Source: Synechococcus sp. J7-Johnson
GTDB lineage: Bacteria; Cyanobacteriota; Cyanobacteriia; PCC-6307; Cyanobiaceae
DNA length: 62,493 nt
Direction of reading: 5' to 3'
Assembly (NCBI RefSeq): GCF_024345795.1
Contig: NZ_JAGQBU010000016.1
Span: 1-62,493, forward strand
Under the pieces are notes generated by a model that made no database searches, had not been told where the DNA came from, and saw nothing but the letters and a program-made list of their open reading frames with translations. This document shows positions 25,405 to 35,117 of this stretch, in pieces. The translations under genes and the position numbers were made by a program. Position 1 is the first letter of the stretch; every line of letters begins with the position of its first letter.

Positions 25405-25917
25405 ATGGCCCTCGCTCTTCGCCTCGGCGTCTCCACCCTGCTGGCGCTGATTGGCGTCGCCGGTCTGGTCCAGCTGACCCTGCATCCGCCCCTGGCCAGC
25501 CGCCCGGGGACTTCAGCGTCCGTTGTGTTGGCCGATCTCGAGGCCCAGGAGGCCCTGCTGGATCAACGTCAGCAAGCGGCCCTGCTGCTGAACCGCTTCG
25601 TGGGAGCCCAGATCACCCGTTACTTCTGGGGGGGCTTCAGCGGCTATCTCGATGTGCTGGGCCTTGAAGTCCCCCAGGATATGAAGGCAGATCTGAAGGT
25701 GGAGGACCAGAGCGCCCAGCTGAGGCTCACCCCGCGAACGGGCAAGGAGACCTATGTGGCGCGCGTGGAGGCCATCGAAAGCGTGCCGCGTGGGGTGGTC
25801 TGCCGCGGAGAGGCCAAGCCGGGAGCCTTTCCCTTTACGTCCGACCGTCTCGGTTGCCCGCCGGGATGGCGCCCGCTCGGCAGCCTCAGGCGCCTTCGCC
25901 CCAACCCTGAGGGGTAG
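25405..25917 (+). CDS. Membrane-anchored protein resembling type IV pilin-like G/H proteins
   Basis: A 170-residue protein with one N-terminal helix (LGVSTLLALIGVAGLVQL). The region AALLLNRFVGAQITRYFWGGFSGYLDVLGLEVPQ, then VEDQSAQLRLTPRTGKETYVARVEAI, follows the order of the cyanobacterial 'pilin-like G/H' proteins (long helix, 'YF..G.f...l..LGL', then strands with 'TPR'). It lacks the glycine/glutamate cleavage site of real pilins, so this is a tentative similarity. A disulfide-capable CRGE...GCPP pair lies near the end. Divergent from bcp. Confidence 0.45.
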   Translation: MALALRLGVSTLLALIGVAGLVQLTLHPPLASRPGTSASVVLADLEAQEALLDQRQQAALLLNRFVGAQITRYFWGGFSGYLDVLGLEVPQDMKADLKVEDQSAQLRLTPRTGKETYVARVEAIESVPRGVVCRGEAKPGAFPFTSDRLGCPPGWRPLGSLRRLRPNPEG

Positions 25918-25995
25918 TGAGGAGTGGGCCAGCCGAAGGTCTGTCTTCATTGGCACAGCAAGTTGTTGGCAAGTGCAACTCGGCTGTCTAGGTTG

Positions 25996-26691
25996 ATGGA
26001 GATGTGTCTTCGCTATCCCGTGCTGAAGCGTCTTGCCGCCGGTCTCCTTGCTGGAGCCGCTTTCTCAGCCACAGCTCTGCCCGCTTCGGCAGCTGTGGAC
26101 AACGACCTACCTGTGCGCTGGAACACCGGCGGTGCCGTGTGGTCCACCAATCTGGATGCGTTCAAAACGTTCATCGAAGACGGTGATGTGGTCGATCGCG
26201 GTCTCGCCGGCGGAATTTCCCGCTCCGGCTGGACGGCCAGCGAACTCCGCACCGGTCTGGCCAAGAGCTACAGCGTCGATGTGGTGGGTGTGACCCGCTT
26301 CCTGTACTCCGATGCTGGCGTCAAGTTCCTCAAGAACCAGACCCGCAGCTACTTCCCCTACTGGTCGATGTCGACCTACGCAGTTCAGGGTCTGCGTGGC
26401 GCGATCATCGCCGACGCTGCCGACGGCTCCATCTCCTCGGCCGGCATCATGGCTGCCCTGCCCACCGACTTCCGTCTGGCTGATACCTGCGGCACCTACG
26501 ACGGCAAGCAGAACATCTGTGCAGAAGGCAAGTGCCAGGGCGAAGCCCAGTGCACCTCCCTGCTGTCCTGGTACGTCTTCCTGCCGGCTTGCATCCAGGC
26601 CAACCAGATGCTGGATCCCGTGGCTCAGGTGCGCACCGCCCCCGCGCCGACCTTTACCCCTGAGGCCGAGCCCATCCGCGGCCTCTGGTGA
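25996..26691 (+). CDS. Secreted DUF1400-type protein
   Basis: A 231-residue protein with a signal peptide (hydrophobic residues about 12-30, cleavage near PASA-AVDN). The middle, VVGVTRFLYSDAGVKFLKNQTRSYFPYWS and AVQGLRGAIIADAADGSISSAGIMAALPTDFRL, follows the DUF1400 pattern, a domain usually attached in front of cyanobacterial alpha/beta hydrolases. Here there is no hydrolase; instead a short cysteine-containing tail (CGTYDGKQNICAEGKCQGEAQC, six-residue spacings) ends in a proline-rich segment. Two in-frame ATGs (25996, 26002) are possible. A strong terminator follows at 26730. Confidence 0.65.
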   Translation: MEMCLRYPVLKRLAAGLLAGAAFSATALPASAAVDNDLPVRWNTGGAVWSTNLDAFKTFIEDGDVVDRGLAGGISRSGWTASELRTGLAKSYSVDVVGVTRFLYSDAGVKFLKNQTRSYFPYWSMSTYAVQGLRGAIIADAADGSISSAGIMAALPTDFRLADTCGTYDGKQNICAEGKCQGEAQCTSLLSWYVFLPACIQANQMLDPVAQVRTAPAPTFTPEAEPIRGLW

Positions 26692-26729
26692 CAATCACTT
26701 CCTGGTTCCGGCCAGGAATTGTTGATCTC

Positions 26730-26754
26730 AACCCCGGCAATGCCGGGGTTTTTT
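26730..26754 (+). terminator. Rho-independent terminator after the DUF1400 gene
   Basis: AACCCCGGC (26729-26738 region) and GCCGGGGTT pair with an AAT-type loop, followed by six T residues. The last T overlaps the stop codon region of the facing rarA-type gene, so one hairpin closes the 3' end of the plus-strand gene. Confidence 0.88.
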
Positions 26755-29021
26755 CATGGGCCGGCTTTGGCTGGTGGCTCCGTCGGCTGAGATTTCGAGC
26801 GGCGGGCGATCAGGCGCTGGTGGCGCAGCCGCTGGGGCAGCAACACCCTGATCTGACTTCGAAACCCAGCTTCAATCCTGGCGATTTCCGCACCGTTAAT
26901 CACGGCCTCAAGCCGGCTTCGGTAGGCCGCACCCGGGCCGAACCAACGCTGGCAGGTGCTCTCGCTCAGCTCCAGGGTCAGCGACTCCTGCCAGCTCTCG
27001 AGCTCCACCAGCCAGTGCAGCGCCTCCAGAGCTGCCGTCAACTCGGCTGAGCCTGGCGCTGGCGAGAGCCAGGCTTCTTCTTCGAGGCTGACCCGCTGCA
27101 GCAGTTCAGGCAAAGTCGCGTCGGCCAGGGCAGCACCTGAGCCCCCAGGCCTGGTCAGCAGTTCCGCCAGCGCCCCGGCGGGACCCAGCAACGGCCGGCT
27201 CAGCAGCAGACGCCACTGCGCCCTGGGGCTGGCCAGCCGATCCAGCTCCTCCAGCCACGGGTGCCAAACCGCAGCCTCCTGTTCCTGGAAGGGCGAACGC
27301 CCCACCAGCCACTCGAAGCGCTCGCCTGGTTCCATCACTTCGCTCAGGCTCTCGGGCCTTGTGGGCTCCAGCAGCAGCAGCCGGGGGCTGCGCAGGCTGT
27401 CGAGCAGCTGGCTATGGGCCTGCAGGCGCTGTTGATCAGCTGCGGTATCCACGCTGATCACTACCCCCCCCTCCGGACAGCTCTCCAGGGGATCCAGGGC
27501 CCAGAGCAGGGAGCGAGCCCCCAGGATCAGGGTTCGGTCCTGCCGCTTCCAGTCGGCTCCCTGCCAGAACCGCTGGCGCAGCTGATCGAGCCGCTCGCCC
27601 TCCGCTGCTGCCTGGCGTTGCAGCCAGCGCTCCAGCTCCGCGTCGCCTGGGCCGCTGCTGAGCAGAGGGCCGGAGTTGGCGCTGCTCTCGGCCGCGGCAG
27701 CCAGCTGGGCGGCACGGCGCCGCTGCAGCCGGCTCTGCAAGCCTCCCTCCCAACCGAGCTGACCCGGCAACCAGAACACCTCCCCCTGCAGGGCGGCCGG
27801 GAGGTAGGTCTGGGCGACCCAGTGCTCGGCGTAGGCATGGGGGTAGCGATAACCCACCCCGTCGCCGAAGGCCGTCCCATCGCGGTTGGCGTCGCGCAGG
27901 TGGGAGGGCACCTCCTGGCGGTTGGTGGCCCGCACGCTCTTCAGGGCGTCAAAGAACCCCAGCAGGCTGTTGCTCTTCTCGGCACCGGCCAGGTAGAGGG
28001 CTGCCTGGGCCAGGGGATAGAGCCCTTCCGGCAAGCCCACCCGCTCGAATGCCGCCGCGCAGGCTTCCACCACCACGATCGCCTGGGGGTCGGCCAGACC
28101 GATGTCTTCACCGGCGGAGATCAGCATGCGCCGGAAGATGAAGCGCGGGTTCTCACCGGCCTCCACCATCCGCGCCAGCCAGAACAGGGCGGCGTCGGGG
28201 TCGGATCCCCGCAGCGACTTGATGAAGGCGCTGATCGTGTCGAAATGGGCATCCCCCTGCTTGTCGTAGTGCACGGCCCGCTGCTGGATCGATTGTTCAG
28301 CGATTTCCAGGTCGATCCGGACCACCCCGGTGTCATCGGCGGCGCTGCTCTCCACAGCCAGCTCCAGGGCGTTGAGCAGGCTGCGGGCGTCACCGCCCGC
28401 CACATCGAGCAGGTGATCAGCGGCCTCGGGGCTCAGCTCCACCGACCGGCCGCCATAGCCGCGCTCTCTGTCGGTGAGGGCCCGCTCCAGCAGCACTCGC
28501 AGATCACGGGGCTCAAGCGACTGCAGGCGGAACAGCCGCGAGCGGCTCACCAGGGCCTTGTTCACCTCGAAGTAGGGGTTTTCGGTGGTGGCTCCGATCA
28601 GAGTCACGGTGCCGTTCTCCACCCAGGGCAGCAGGGCGTCCTGCTGGGCCACGTTGAAGCGATGCACCTCGTCGATGAACAGCAGGGTGCGCAGGCCGTG
28701 GCGCTCCAGCCGCTGGCGTGCCGCTTCCACCTCCATGCGCAGGTCCTTGACCCCGGCCAGCACCGCATTGAGACTGGTGAAGTGGGCACGGGTGCTGCTG
28801 GCGATGATCCGCGCCAGGGTGGTCTTGCCCACTCCCGGCGGGCCATGCAGGATCAGGTTCCCCACCCGATCGGCGTGGATCGCCCGCCGCAGCAACCTCC
28901 CGGGGCCAAGGATCTCCTCCTGGCCCACGAATTCCTCGAGACTGCGGGGGCGCAGACGATCGGCCAGGGGGGCGAGAGCCCGGCGGTTGATCTCCCCCTG
29001 GTGGCTGAACAGATCGCTCAA
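26754..29021 (-). CDS. rarA: RarA/MgsA AAA ATPase fused to a C-terminal domain
   Basis: A 755-residue protein. The first ~430 residues are the replication-associated recombination AAA ATPase RarA: Walker [16 protein letters not shown], Walker [16 protein letters not shown], sensor 1 [13 protein letters not shown], then the RarA tetramerisation part with [28 protein letters not shown] and SFFDALKSV. Escherichia coli RarA is about 447 residues, so about 300 extra C-terminal residues follow, including [26 protein letters not shown], which looks like a Rossmann, methyltransferase-like segment. Comparable fusions are reported in cyanobacteria; the role of the extra domain is unknown. Confidence 0.85.
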   Translation of the reverse strand: MSDLFSHQGEINRRALAPLADRLRPRSLEEFVGQEEILGPGRLLRRAIHADRVGNLILHGPPGVGKTTLARIIASSTRAHFTSLNAVLAGVKDLRMEVEAARQRLERHGLRTLLFIDEVHRFNVAQQDALLPWVENGTVTLIGATTENPYFEVNKALVSRSRLFRLQSLEPRDLRVLLERALTDRERGYGGRSVELSPEAADHLLDVAGGDARSLLNALELAVESSAADDTGVVRIDLEIAEQSIQQRAVHYDKQGDAHFDTISAFIKSLRGSDPDAALFWLARMVEAGENPRFIFRRMLISAGEDIGLADPQAIVVVEACAAAFERVGLPEGLYPLAQAALYLAGAEKSNSLLGFFDALKSVRATNRQEVPSHLRDANRDGTAFGDGVGYRYPHAYAEHWVAQTYLPAALQGEVFWLPGQLGWEGGLQSRLQRRRAAQLAAAAESSANSGPLLSSGPGDAELERWLQRQAAAEGERLDQLRQRFWQGADWKRQDRTLILGARSLLWALDPLESCPEGGVVISVDTAADQQRLQAHSQLLDSLRSPRLLLLEPTRPESLSEVMEPGERFEWLVGRSPFQEQEAAVWHPWLEELDRLASPRAQWRLLLSRPLLGPAGALAELLTRPGGSGAALADATLPELLQRVSLEEEAWLSPAPGSAELTAALEALHWLVELESWQESLTLELSESTCQRWFGPGAAYRSRLEAVINGAEIARIEAGFRSQIRVLLPQRLRHQRLIARRSKSQPTEPPAKAGP

Positions 29022-29119
29022 GACGCGTGTGGCGTGATGAGGACAATCCTGGGATCAACCCTCAGGGCCTGCAGCTCAAGACACGGGCCTGCAGAATCGG
29101 GCAACTCTTGTCACCGTGC

Positions 29120-30211
29120 GTGAAGCGTTCCTGTCTGGTGATTCCGGCCGCAATCGGTCTGCTGGCGACTGGTCTCAGTGGCTGCGGCGATCCCCCCAAG
29201 CCGCCGCCCAGACAGGTCCAGGTCAGGACCGAACCGGTCGCCCTGGCTCGCTTCAGCGATGACGTCGACACGATCAGCACCCTTGAGGCTCTCAGCGTGG
29301 TGCAGTTGGCAGCCCAGGCAGGCGGCCGTATCGAGCGCCTGCTGGTGCGTCAGGGGGATGTGGTGCGCCAGGGCCAGCTGCTGCTGGTGCTCGATCAGGT
29401 GCAGGTGGGTGCCGATGTGGCCAGTCTGCGCGCACAGCTGGAGAAGGACGAGCTCAACTACAAACGCTTCGAGTTTCTGGTGCGCCAGGGGGCAGCCAGT
29501 GCCCTTCAGCGCGACCAGTTCCGCGCCCAGTTCGTGCAGTCGAGGGAGGCCCTGAGGGCTCGTGAGGCCGATCTGGCTTTCCGCGACCTGCGCTCCCCCA
29601 GCGATGGGGTGATCAGTGATCTGCAGGTGAAAGTGGGCGATGTGATCAGGGCCGGGGATCCCTTCACCAAAGTGGTGCGCAACGATCGCCTCACCGCCCG
29701 CATCGACGTTCCCGGCGTGCTCACCGCCCGAGTGAGGCCCGGTTTGCCGGTGACGTTGCAGGAGCCCCAGTCGCCGAGGGAACTGGCCCGTGGCGTGGTG
29801 AGCTCCGTGGATCCGGTCGTGAATGCCGGCAACCAGTCCCTGCTGGTGAAGGCCGAATTCGACAATCCCAATGGTGCTCTGCGCACCGGCCTGCGGCTGC
29901 GCACCCGGGTCCAGCTCGATGCGGCCGATCTGCCGTCGGTGCCTTTCGCCGCCGTCACCCAGACGGCTGGCCAGAGCTTCGTCTTCGCCCTCGGCACCCT
30001 GCAGGATCTGGAGAAGAACCCAGGCAAGGCCCCCCTGGACCAGTTGCGTCAGTTGCCCCCAGGCAGCAGCTTCGCCCTGCAGCGCCCGGTGCAACTCGGA
30101 CCCCTGCAGAACAACCGTTATGCGGTCCTGCGCGGTGTGACAGCGGGTGAACGTGTGATCACCACCAATCTGCTCACCCTGCGTCACGGCACGCCCGTGA
30201 CGGCGCAGTAG
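29120..30211 (+). CDS. RND efflux periplasmic adaptor (membrane fusion) lipoprotein
   Basis: A 363-residue adaptor of the AcrA/MexA type. The signal MKRSCLVIPAAIGLLATGLSGC has a lipobox (LSGC), giving an N-terminal lipid anchor. The barrel-sandwich part VQLAAQAGGRIERLLVRQGDVVRQGQLLLVLDQ, a short coiled hairpin, and a beta-barrel domain with LRSPSDGVISDLQVKVGDVIRAG follow. The GTG at 29120 is chosen because it begins the lipoprotein signal; an upstream TTG is in frame. It feeds the RND pump 13 bases downstream. Outer-membrane channel (TolC-type) is not in the window. Confidence 0.88.
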   Translation: MKRSCLVIPAAIGLLATGLSGCGDPPKPPPRQVQVRTEPVALARFSDDVDTISTLEALSVVQLAAQAGGRIERLLVRQGDVVRQGQLLLVLDQVQVGADVASLRAQLEKDELNYKRFEFLVRQGAASALQRDQFRAQFVQSREALRAREADLAFRDLRSPSDGVISDLQVKVGDVIRAGDPFTKVVRNDRLTARIDVPGVLTARVRPGLPVTLQEPQSPRELARGVVSSVDPVVNAGNQSLLVKAEFDNPNGALRTGLRLRTRVQLDAADLPSVPFAAVTQTAGQSFVFALGTLQDLEKNPGKAPLDQLRQLPPGSSFALQRPVQLGPLQNNRYAVLRGVTAGERVITTNLLTLRHGTPVTAQ

Positions 30212-30224
30212 GAGCTGCAGCCAG

Positions 30225-33200
30225 ATGTCCGCTTCCGACAATTTCATCACCCGGCCGGTTCTGACCACGGTCTGCAGCCTCCTGCTCGTGATCGGCGGCC
30301 TGATCGCCATACCTCTGCTGCCGATCGAAAACCTGCCTGACATCGCCCCACCCACGGTGACGGTGAACTCCCGATACAACGGCGCCGACGCGGTGTCGGT
30401 GGAGGAGGGGGTCACCAATGTGCTGGAGCAGCAGATCAACGGGGTGGAGAACATGGACTTCATCACCTCTTCCAGTGCTGCCGATGGCAGCAGTGCGATC
30501 ACCGTGTCATTCGCCAGTGGCACCGACGGTGACATCAATCAGGTGAATGTTCAGAACCGGGTGGCCCTGGCCCAGCCTCAGTTGCCCGAGGAGGTGAGAC
30601 AATCCGGGGTGATAGTCAATAAAGCGTCAAACTCGATTCTGCTTGTCTATAATTTTGGTAGCGAAGATGCCAGCAACCCCTACAGCACTGAATTCATCAG
30701 TGGTCTGCTCGATCAGAACCTCACCGACAGGATCAAACGGGTCAAGGGTGTGGGTAACATTGCCTATGCTGGCAACCGCCAGCTGGCTTTCCGCCTCTGG
30801 CTCGACCCCGACCGCCTGGCGGCTAACAAGCTGAATTCATCCGATGTGGTGAATGCCCTGCGCAGTCAGAGCCGCCTGGTGCCCGCCGGCCAGGTGGGCG
30901 GAGAGCCTGCCCCTGATGGTCAGCAGTTCACCTTCACCGTGCAATTGCAGGGGCGGTTGCGCAGCTCCGAAGAGTTCTCCAACCTGATTCTGCGCAGCAC
31001 TGACGATGGGGGGCTGGTGCGCCTCAGGGACGTGGGCCGGGTGGAGCTGGGCGCTGAAACCTATGCCGCCAACGCCACCGATCTGAAAGCGGTTCCGTCG
31101 GTGGGCCTGCTGGTGTATCAGTTGAGTGGAAGCAACGCTCTGGAGGTGTCACGGGGCGTCGAAGACGTCCTCAAGGAATTCAGTCTCAGCATGCCTCCCG
31201 GCATGAAGGTGGAGAAGATCTACGACAACACTGATTTCATCAACGCGTCGATCCAGGGCGTGACCAGTTCCCTGCGTGATGCGGTGGTCTTGGTTGTGCT
31301 GATCCTGTTTCTGTTCCTTCAGAACTGGAAGGCCACACTCGTGCCCGGCATCGCCATTCCCGTGGCCCTGGTGGGTACTTTCCTGTTCGTGAAGGTGGCG
31401 GGCTTCTCGCTCAACCAGCTCACGCTCTTTGGTTTGGTGCTGGCCACGGGCCTGGTGGTGGATGACGCCATCACCGTGATCGAGGACACCTCCACCAAAA
31501 AAGCTCAGGGACTCTCGGCGCTCGATGCGGCCAAAAGCACCATGAATGAGCTCTTCGGTGCAGTGATCGCCACTTCGCTGGTGCTGTTCGCCGTGTTTCT
31601 GCCGGTTCTCTTCTTCCCAGGCGCCACCGGAACAATTTATCAGCAGTTTGCCGCCACGATCATCTTTTCAGTGGCCATTTCAACTTTTAATGCACTCACT
31701 TTCTCGCCGATGCTCTCGGCCTTGCTCCTGGCACGCGAAGGGGCATCACCCACTCGCCGTGCCTATGCCATCGCCGGAACCTCGATCGGCTTCGTCTATG
31801 GCCTGCTGGTGAGTGGCGGTGGCGCCCTTGTGGTACTTGCCTGGGTAGTGGGAGGATTGCTGCTGGGTTATCTGCTCGGGTTAATCACCCGCTTGCCCCT
31901 GCGGCTTCCCATCACGATCACGGCAGCGGTGCTTGGATTGCTGCTGGGGAGAGTATCGAACCCTGTTGCGGTGGGGGTGTTCAGCCTGATCGGTCTGCTG
32001 CTGGGGGCCTTTCTGACCCCGATCTTCAACCGCTTCAACAGCTTTTACTCAGCCGGTGAAGGCTGGTATCAGCGTGCCTTGGCCTGGGTGCTCGCCCACC
32101 GCACCCTGATGATGGGTGTGCTTGTGGGAGGCATCGCTCTGACGGGTGTGGCCTTCACCTCAATCCCCTCTGGTTTCGTGCCGGTGGAGGATCAGGGCTA
32201 TGCCATCGGTTTCGTTCAGGCCCCTGATGGAGGCTCTGAGCAGAACACACGCAGGATCAATGCCCGGGTGGCGGAGATCATCCGCACCGAGCCAGAGATC
32301 TCCACAGCCGTGATCATCAGTGGCTTCAGTCTGGATGGCAACGCGCCCAACCGGGGTCTCTTCTTCGTTGGGTCCAAGAACTGGGATGATCGCCCCAATC
32401 CTGATCAGTTCATGGATCAGATCGTGGAGCGGCTGAACCGCAAGCTCTCCGTGATCGATGGGGCCAGGATCTTTGTGGTGGAGCCGCCGGCCATACCCGG
32501 CTATGGAACTTCCGGGGGTTTCGAATTCCAGATGCTGGATCAGAGCGGTGGTGCGCTCACTCTCCCAGAGTTCTTCTCCAACGCCAATCAGCTGATCGCC
32601 AAGGCCCTGCCGACGGGTCTGTTCAGCCGGGTCTTCACCCAGTTCACGCCTGAATCGCCCCAGCTCAGAGTGAGCGTGAATCGTGAGCAACTGGCGGCCT
32701 TGAACGTGGATTACGGGCAGGCGATGCAGGCTTTCAGCTTTTACTTCGGTGGCGCCTACATCAATGACACGTTCCAGGAGGGCAGGATACGTCGGGTGTT
32801 TGTTCAATCGGATGCCCCCTTCAGGGCTACGCCTCAGCAGCTCAAATCGCTGTTCGTGAACAATCGCCTTGGGGAGCCGGTGCCCCTGGCCGAGGTGTTC
32901 ATGGTGGAGACCACAACCGGACCCGCTGTGATTCCTCACTTCAATCTTTTCCGCTCCATCAAGATCGACGGATCAGCTGCCCCTGGCCGCAGCTCCGGTC
33001 AGGCCATCAAGGGGATGGTCGACACCTTTGCCGAGCTTGGTACCAACGGCCTCGGCTTCGACTGGACCGGCCTCTCGCGGGAGGAAGTGAAGGCCGGTGC
33101 CCTGGCGGTGGTGATTTTCGCCTTCGGCATCCTCGTGGTGTATCTGGTTCTCGCGGCTCAATACGAGAGCTACGTTGACCCGCTGATCATCCTGATGACT

Positions 33201-33632
33201 GTTCCCACCGCGATGCTCGGAGCGTTGGCCTTCCTCGCGGCGCGAGGGGAGGTGCTCAACATCTATGCCCAGGTGGGCCTGGTGATGCTCATCGGTCTGG
33301 CCGCCAAGAACGGGATTCTGATCGTCGATCTCGCCAACCAGCGCATGGCCGCGGGAGCCACTCCGTATCAGGCGGCGAAGGAAGCGGCTGAATCCCGCCT
33401 GCGGCCGATCCTGATGACGGCGATCTCTTCCCTGTTCGGCTTCCTGCCCCTGGTGCTGGCCAGTGGGGCCGGTGCTCGCAGCCAGGCGTCCCTAGGCACC
33501 GTGGTGTTCGGTGGTCTGATGGTGGCCACGGTGCTCTCGTTGTTCGTGGTCCCGGTGTTCTATGTCGTGATCAAGCAGCTGGGTGCGTCCGGCAACGACA
33601 AGACACGCCCCCCCGCCGTCGCTTCCTCCTGA
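30225..33632 (+). CDS. RND multidrug efflux pump permease (HAE-1/AcrB type)
   Basis: A 1135-residue inner-membrane proton/drug antiporter. It has the AcrB layout: first transmembrane helix (VLTTVCSLLLVIGGLIAIPLLPIENLP), a large periplasmic porter domain with the VQNRVALAQPQLPEEVRQSGV block, and helices 2-6 with LTLFGLVLATGLVVDDAITVIE (the conserved DD proton relay). A second periplasmic domain and helices 8-12 follow, with QVGLVMLIGLAAKNGILIVDLAN. A stretch of about 90 residues between the two halves (IAGTSIGFVYGLL...) is longer than in AcrB and adds hydrophobic segments. Substrate unknown. Confidence 0.92.
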   Translation: MSASDNFITRPVLTTVCSLLLVIGGLIAIPLLPIENLPDIAPPTVTVNSRYNGADAVSVEEGVTNVLEQQINGVENMDFITSSSAADGSSAITVSFASGTDGDINQVNVQNRVALAQPQLPEEVRQSGVIVNKASNSILLVYNFGSEDASNPYSTEFISGLLDQNLTDRIKRVKGVGNIAYAGNRQLAFRLWLDPDRLAANKLNSSDVVNALRSQSRLVPAGQVGGEPAPDGQQFTFTVQLQGRLRSSEEFSNLILRSTDDGGLVRLRDVGRVELGAETYAANATDLKAVPSVGLLVYQLSGSNALEVSRGVEDVLKEFSLSMPPGMKVEKIYDNTDFINASIQGVTSSLRDAVVLVVLILFLFLQNWKATLVPGIAIPVALVGTFLFVKVAGFSLNQLTLFGLVLATGLVVDDAITVIEDTSTKKAQGLSALDAAKSTMNELFGAVIATSLVLFAVFLPVLFFPGATGTIYQQFAATIIFSVAISTFNALTFSPMLSALLLAREGASPTRRAYAIAGTSIGFVYGLLVSGGGALVVLAWVVGGLLLGYLLGLITRLPLRLPITITAAVLGLLLGRVSNPVAVGVFSLIGLLLGAFLTPIFNRFNSFYSAGEGWYQRALAWVLAHRTLMMGVLVGGIALTGVAFTSIPSGFVPVEDQGYAIGFVQAPDGGSEQNTRRINARVAEIIRTEPEISTAVIISGFSLDGNAPNRGLFFVGSKNWDDRPNPDQFMDQIVERLNRKLSVIDGARIFVVEPPAIPGYGTSGGFEFQMLDQSGGALTLPEFFSNANQLIAKALPTGLFSRVFTQFTPESPQLRVSVNREQLAALNVDYGQAMQAFSFYFGGAYINDTFQEGRIRRVFVQSDAPFRATPQQLKSLFVNNRLGEPVPLAEVFMVETTTGPAVIPHFNLFRSIKIDGSAAPGRSSGQAIKGMVDTFAELGTNGLGFDWTGLSREEVKAGALAVVIFAFGILVVYLVLAAQYESYVDPLIILMTVPTAMLGALAFLAARGEVLNIYAQVGLVMLIGLAAKNGILIVDLANQRMAAGATPYQAAKEAAESRLRPILMTAISSLFGFLPLVLASGAGARSQASLGTVVFGGLMVATVLSLFVVPVFYVVIKQLGASGNDKTRPPAVASS

Positions 33633-33916
33633 TGGCCAGCGCACCGGAGCCCCTCAATGGACGCCGCATCGTGCTCATAGGTGTGGTCGGAGGTCTGTTT
33701 GGCCTGGCCGTCAGCTTTTTCCTTCAGGCGATCGTGGCCAACACGACTGTCACGGTGAGCTCCTATGCCATGTTCTGGTTCCGGCTGCTGCTGGGTGCCT
33801 TCGGCACCATGGCGGGCATGGCGATCGAAACTGTGCGACAGCTGCAGGTCACCAATCCGGACCCTGCTTACCGCAAACCCGTTTTGCGCGGCGGGCATCC
33901 TCGGGAACGCCCGTGA
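33632..33916 (+). CDS. Small two-helix membrane protein behind the first RND pump
   Basis: A 94-residue protein with two predicted membrane helices (about residues 13-34 and 42-62) and a basic C-terminal tail. The start overlaps the pump stop by one base (TGATG), implying coupled translation. A different but similarly sized two-helix protein follows the second RND pump, so an accessory role like the small AcrZ-type subunits is possible. No family recognised. Confidence 0.6.
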   Translation: MASAPEPLNGRRIVLIGVVGGLFGLAVSFFLQAIVANTTVTVSSYAMFWFRLLLGAFGTMAGMAIETVRQLQVTNPDPAYRKPVLRGGHPRERP

Positions 33917-33992
33917 CAGGTGTGCTCCCTTCAACCGATTCAACTGAGGCGATGGACAGAGAGTCCGAGCTGCGTCAGCCTTGGATCATCTC

Positions 33993-35117
33993 GTGACCAG
34001 CCTCTTGCGGCCCCGCCTGAGCCTTCTGGCGATCACCACACTTGTCGTTCTGGTGTCCCTGGCAGGCTGCGGTCGGCCTGAACCAGCGGCTCCCCCACCG
34101 CCTGCAGTCAAGCTGATTTCACCGCGTTCCCAGCTGTTCGAGGATTCCGCCGACTACCAGAGCACCCTCGAGGCCATCCGTGAGGTGAAGCTCGCCGCCG
34201 AAATCGATGGGCGCATCGTGGCGATGCCGATGCAGGAAGGTCAGCGAGTCAGTCCCGGGCAATTGCTGTTCCGGCTGGATCAGGTGCAGCAGCAGGCCTC
34301 CACCGATGCCGCAGCCTCGGAAGCCCGCAAGGATGTGCTCAACGCCGAGCGCTACATCTTTCTGAATGATCAGGGAGCGGTCTCCACCAAGGAACGCGAC
34401 TTCTACATCACCCAGGCCCTGCAGAGTCGCGACCAACTGCGCTCCACCCAAGCCACCCTTGGCTACAAGAATGTGGTTGCGCCGATTCCCGGTCAGGTTG
34501 GCAGCATCAATGCCAAGCTCGGCGACGTGGTGCGCGCCGGCGGTGTGGTCACCAGCGTGATCGACAACTCGATCCTGTGGGTCCGCCTCGATGTGGCCGG
34601 CGAAGATGCTTACCGGGTGCGCCAGGGATTGCCGGTGCTGCTGCGGGTGCCGGGGCGGTCCGAGTTGGTTGCCAGGGGCGCCGTGAGTTTCGTCGCCCCC
34701 TCGCTTGATAAGGAACGTCAGACTCTGCTGGTCAAGGCCACCTTCGCCAATGATCAGGGCTCCCTGCGCAACAACCAGCGGGTGAATGCCACCCTGGTGT
34801 TCGACCAGACCGGTTCTCTGGCCATCCCAGCCCAGGCGGTGCTGCTGCAGGCAGGCAAGACATTCGTTTTCCTGGCTCTGAGTCCCCAGGAGGCGCGTCA
34901 GCGCCTGGGGCGGGAGATTGAGCCGCCGCCGCCGGCAGGTTCCCTGGTGGCCGTGCAGGTGCCCGTGACCCTGGGAACGCTCCAGGTCGGTGTCTACCCG
35001 GTTGAAGCGGGACTGCAGACCAGCGATGCGGTGATCCTCGGCAACCTGGCCCAGCTGCGCAGTGGCCTGGCGGTACGAAGGGCCACTGGCGCTCCGCCTC
35101 CCCAGACTCGTCCATGA
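33993..35117 (+). CDS. Second RND efflux periplasmic adaptor lipoprotein
   Basis: A 374-residue adaptor similar in layout to the one at 29120 but clearly divergent in sequence. The signal TSLLRPRLSLLAITTLVVLVSLAGC contains a lipobox (LAGC). The lipoyl-like half KLAAEIDGRIVAMPMQEGQRVSPGQLLFRLDQ and the barrel part with APIPGQVGSINAKLGDVVRAGGVV follow, and a helical hairpin lies between. A TTG at 33981 would add four residues; GTG at 33993 fits the lipoprotein signal better. The stop overlaps the next pump start (ATGA). Confidence 0.86.
   Translation: MTSLLRPRLSLLAITTLVVLVSLAGCGRPEPAAPPPPAVKLISPRSQLFEDSADYQSTLEAIREVKLAAEIDGRIVAMPMQEGQRVSPGQLLFRLDQVQQQASTDAAASEARKDVLNAERYIFLNDQGAVSTKERDFYITQALQSRDQLRSTQATLGYKNVVAPIPGQVGSINAKLGDVVRAGGVVTSVIDNSILWVRLDVAGEDAYRVRQGLPVLLRVPGRSELVARGAVSFVAPSLDKERQTLLVKATFANDQGSLRNNQRVNATLVFDQTGSLAIPAQAVLLQAGKTFVFLALSPQEARQRLGREIEPPPPAGSLVAVQVPVTLGTLQVGVYPVEAGLQTSDAVILGNLAQLRSGLAVRRATGAPPPQTRP

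Noticed and set aside
25996-26691. DUF1400 gene as a complete alpha/beta hydrolase
   Set aside because: There is no nucleophile elbow or hydrolase fold after the DUF1400 part; only a short cysteine-containing tail follows.
27261-29123. Long plus-strand open frame opposite rarA
   Set aside because: It is the complement of a high-GC gene with a clear AAA ATPase; no domain is found in the antisense product.
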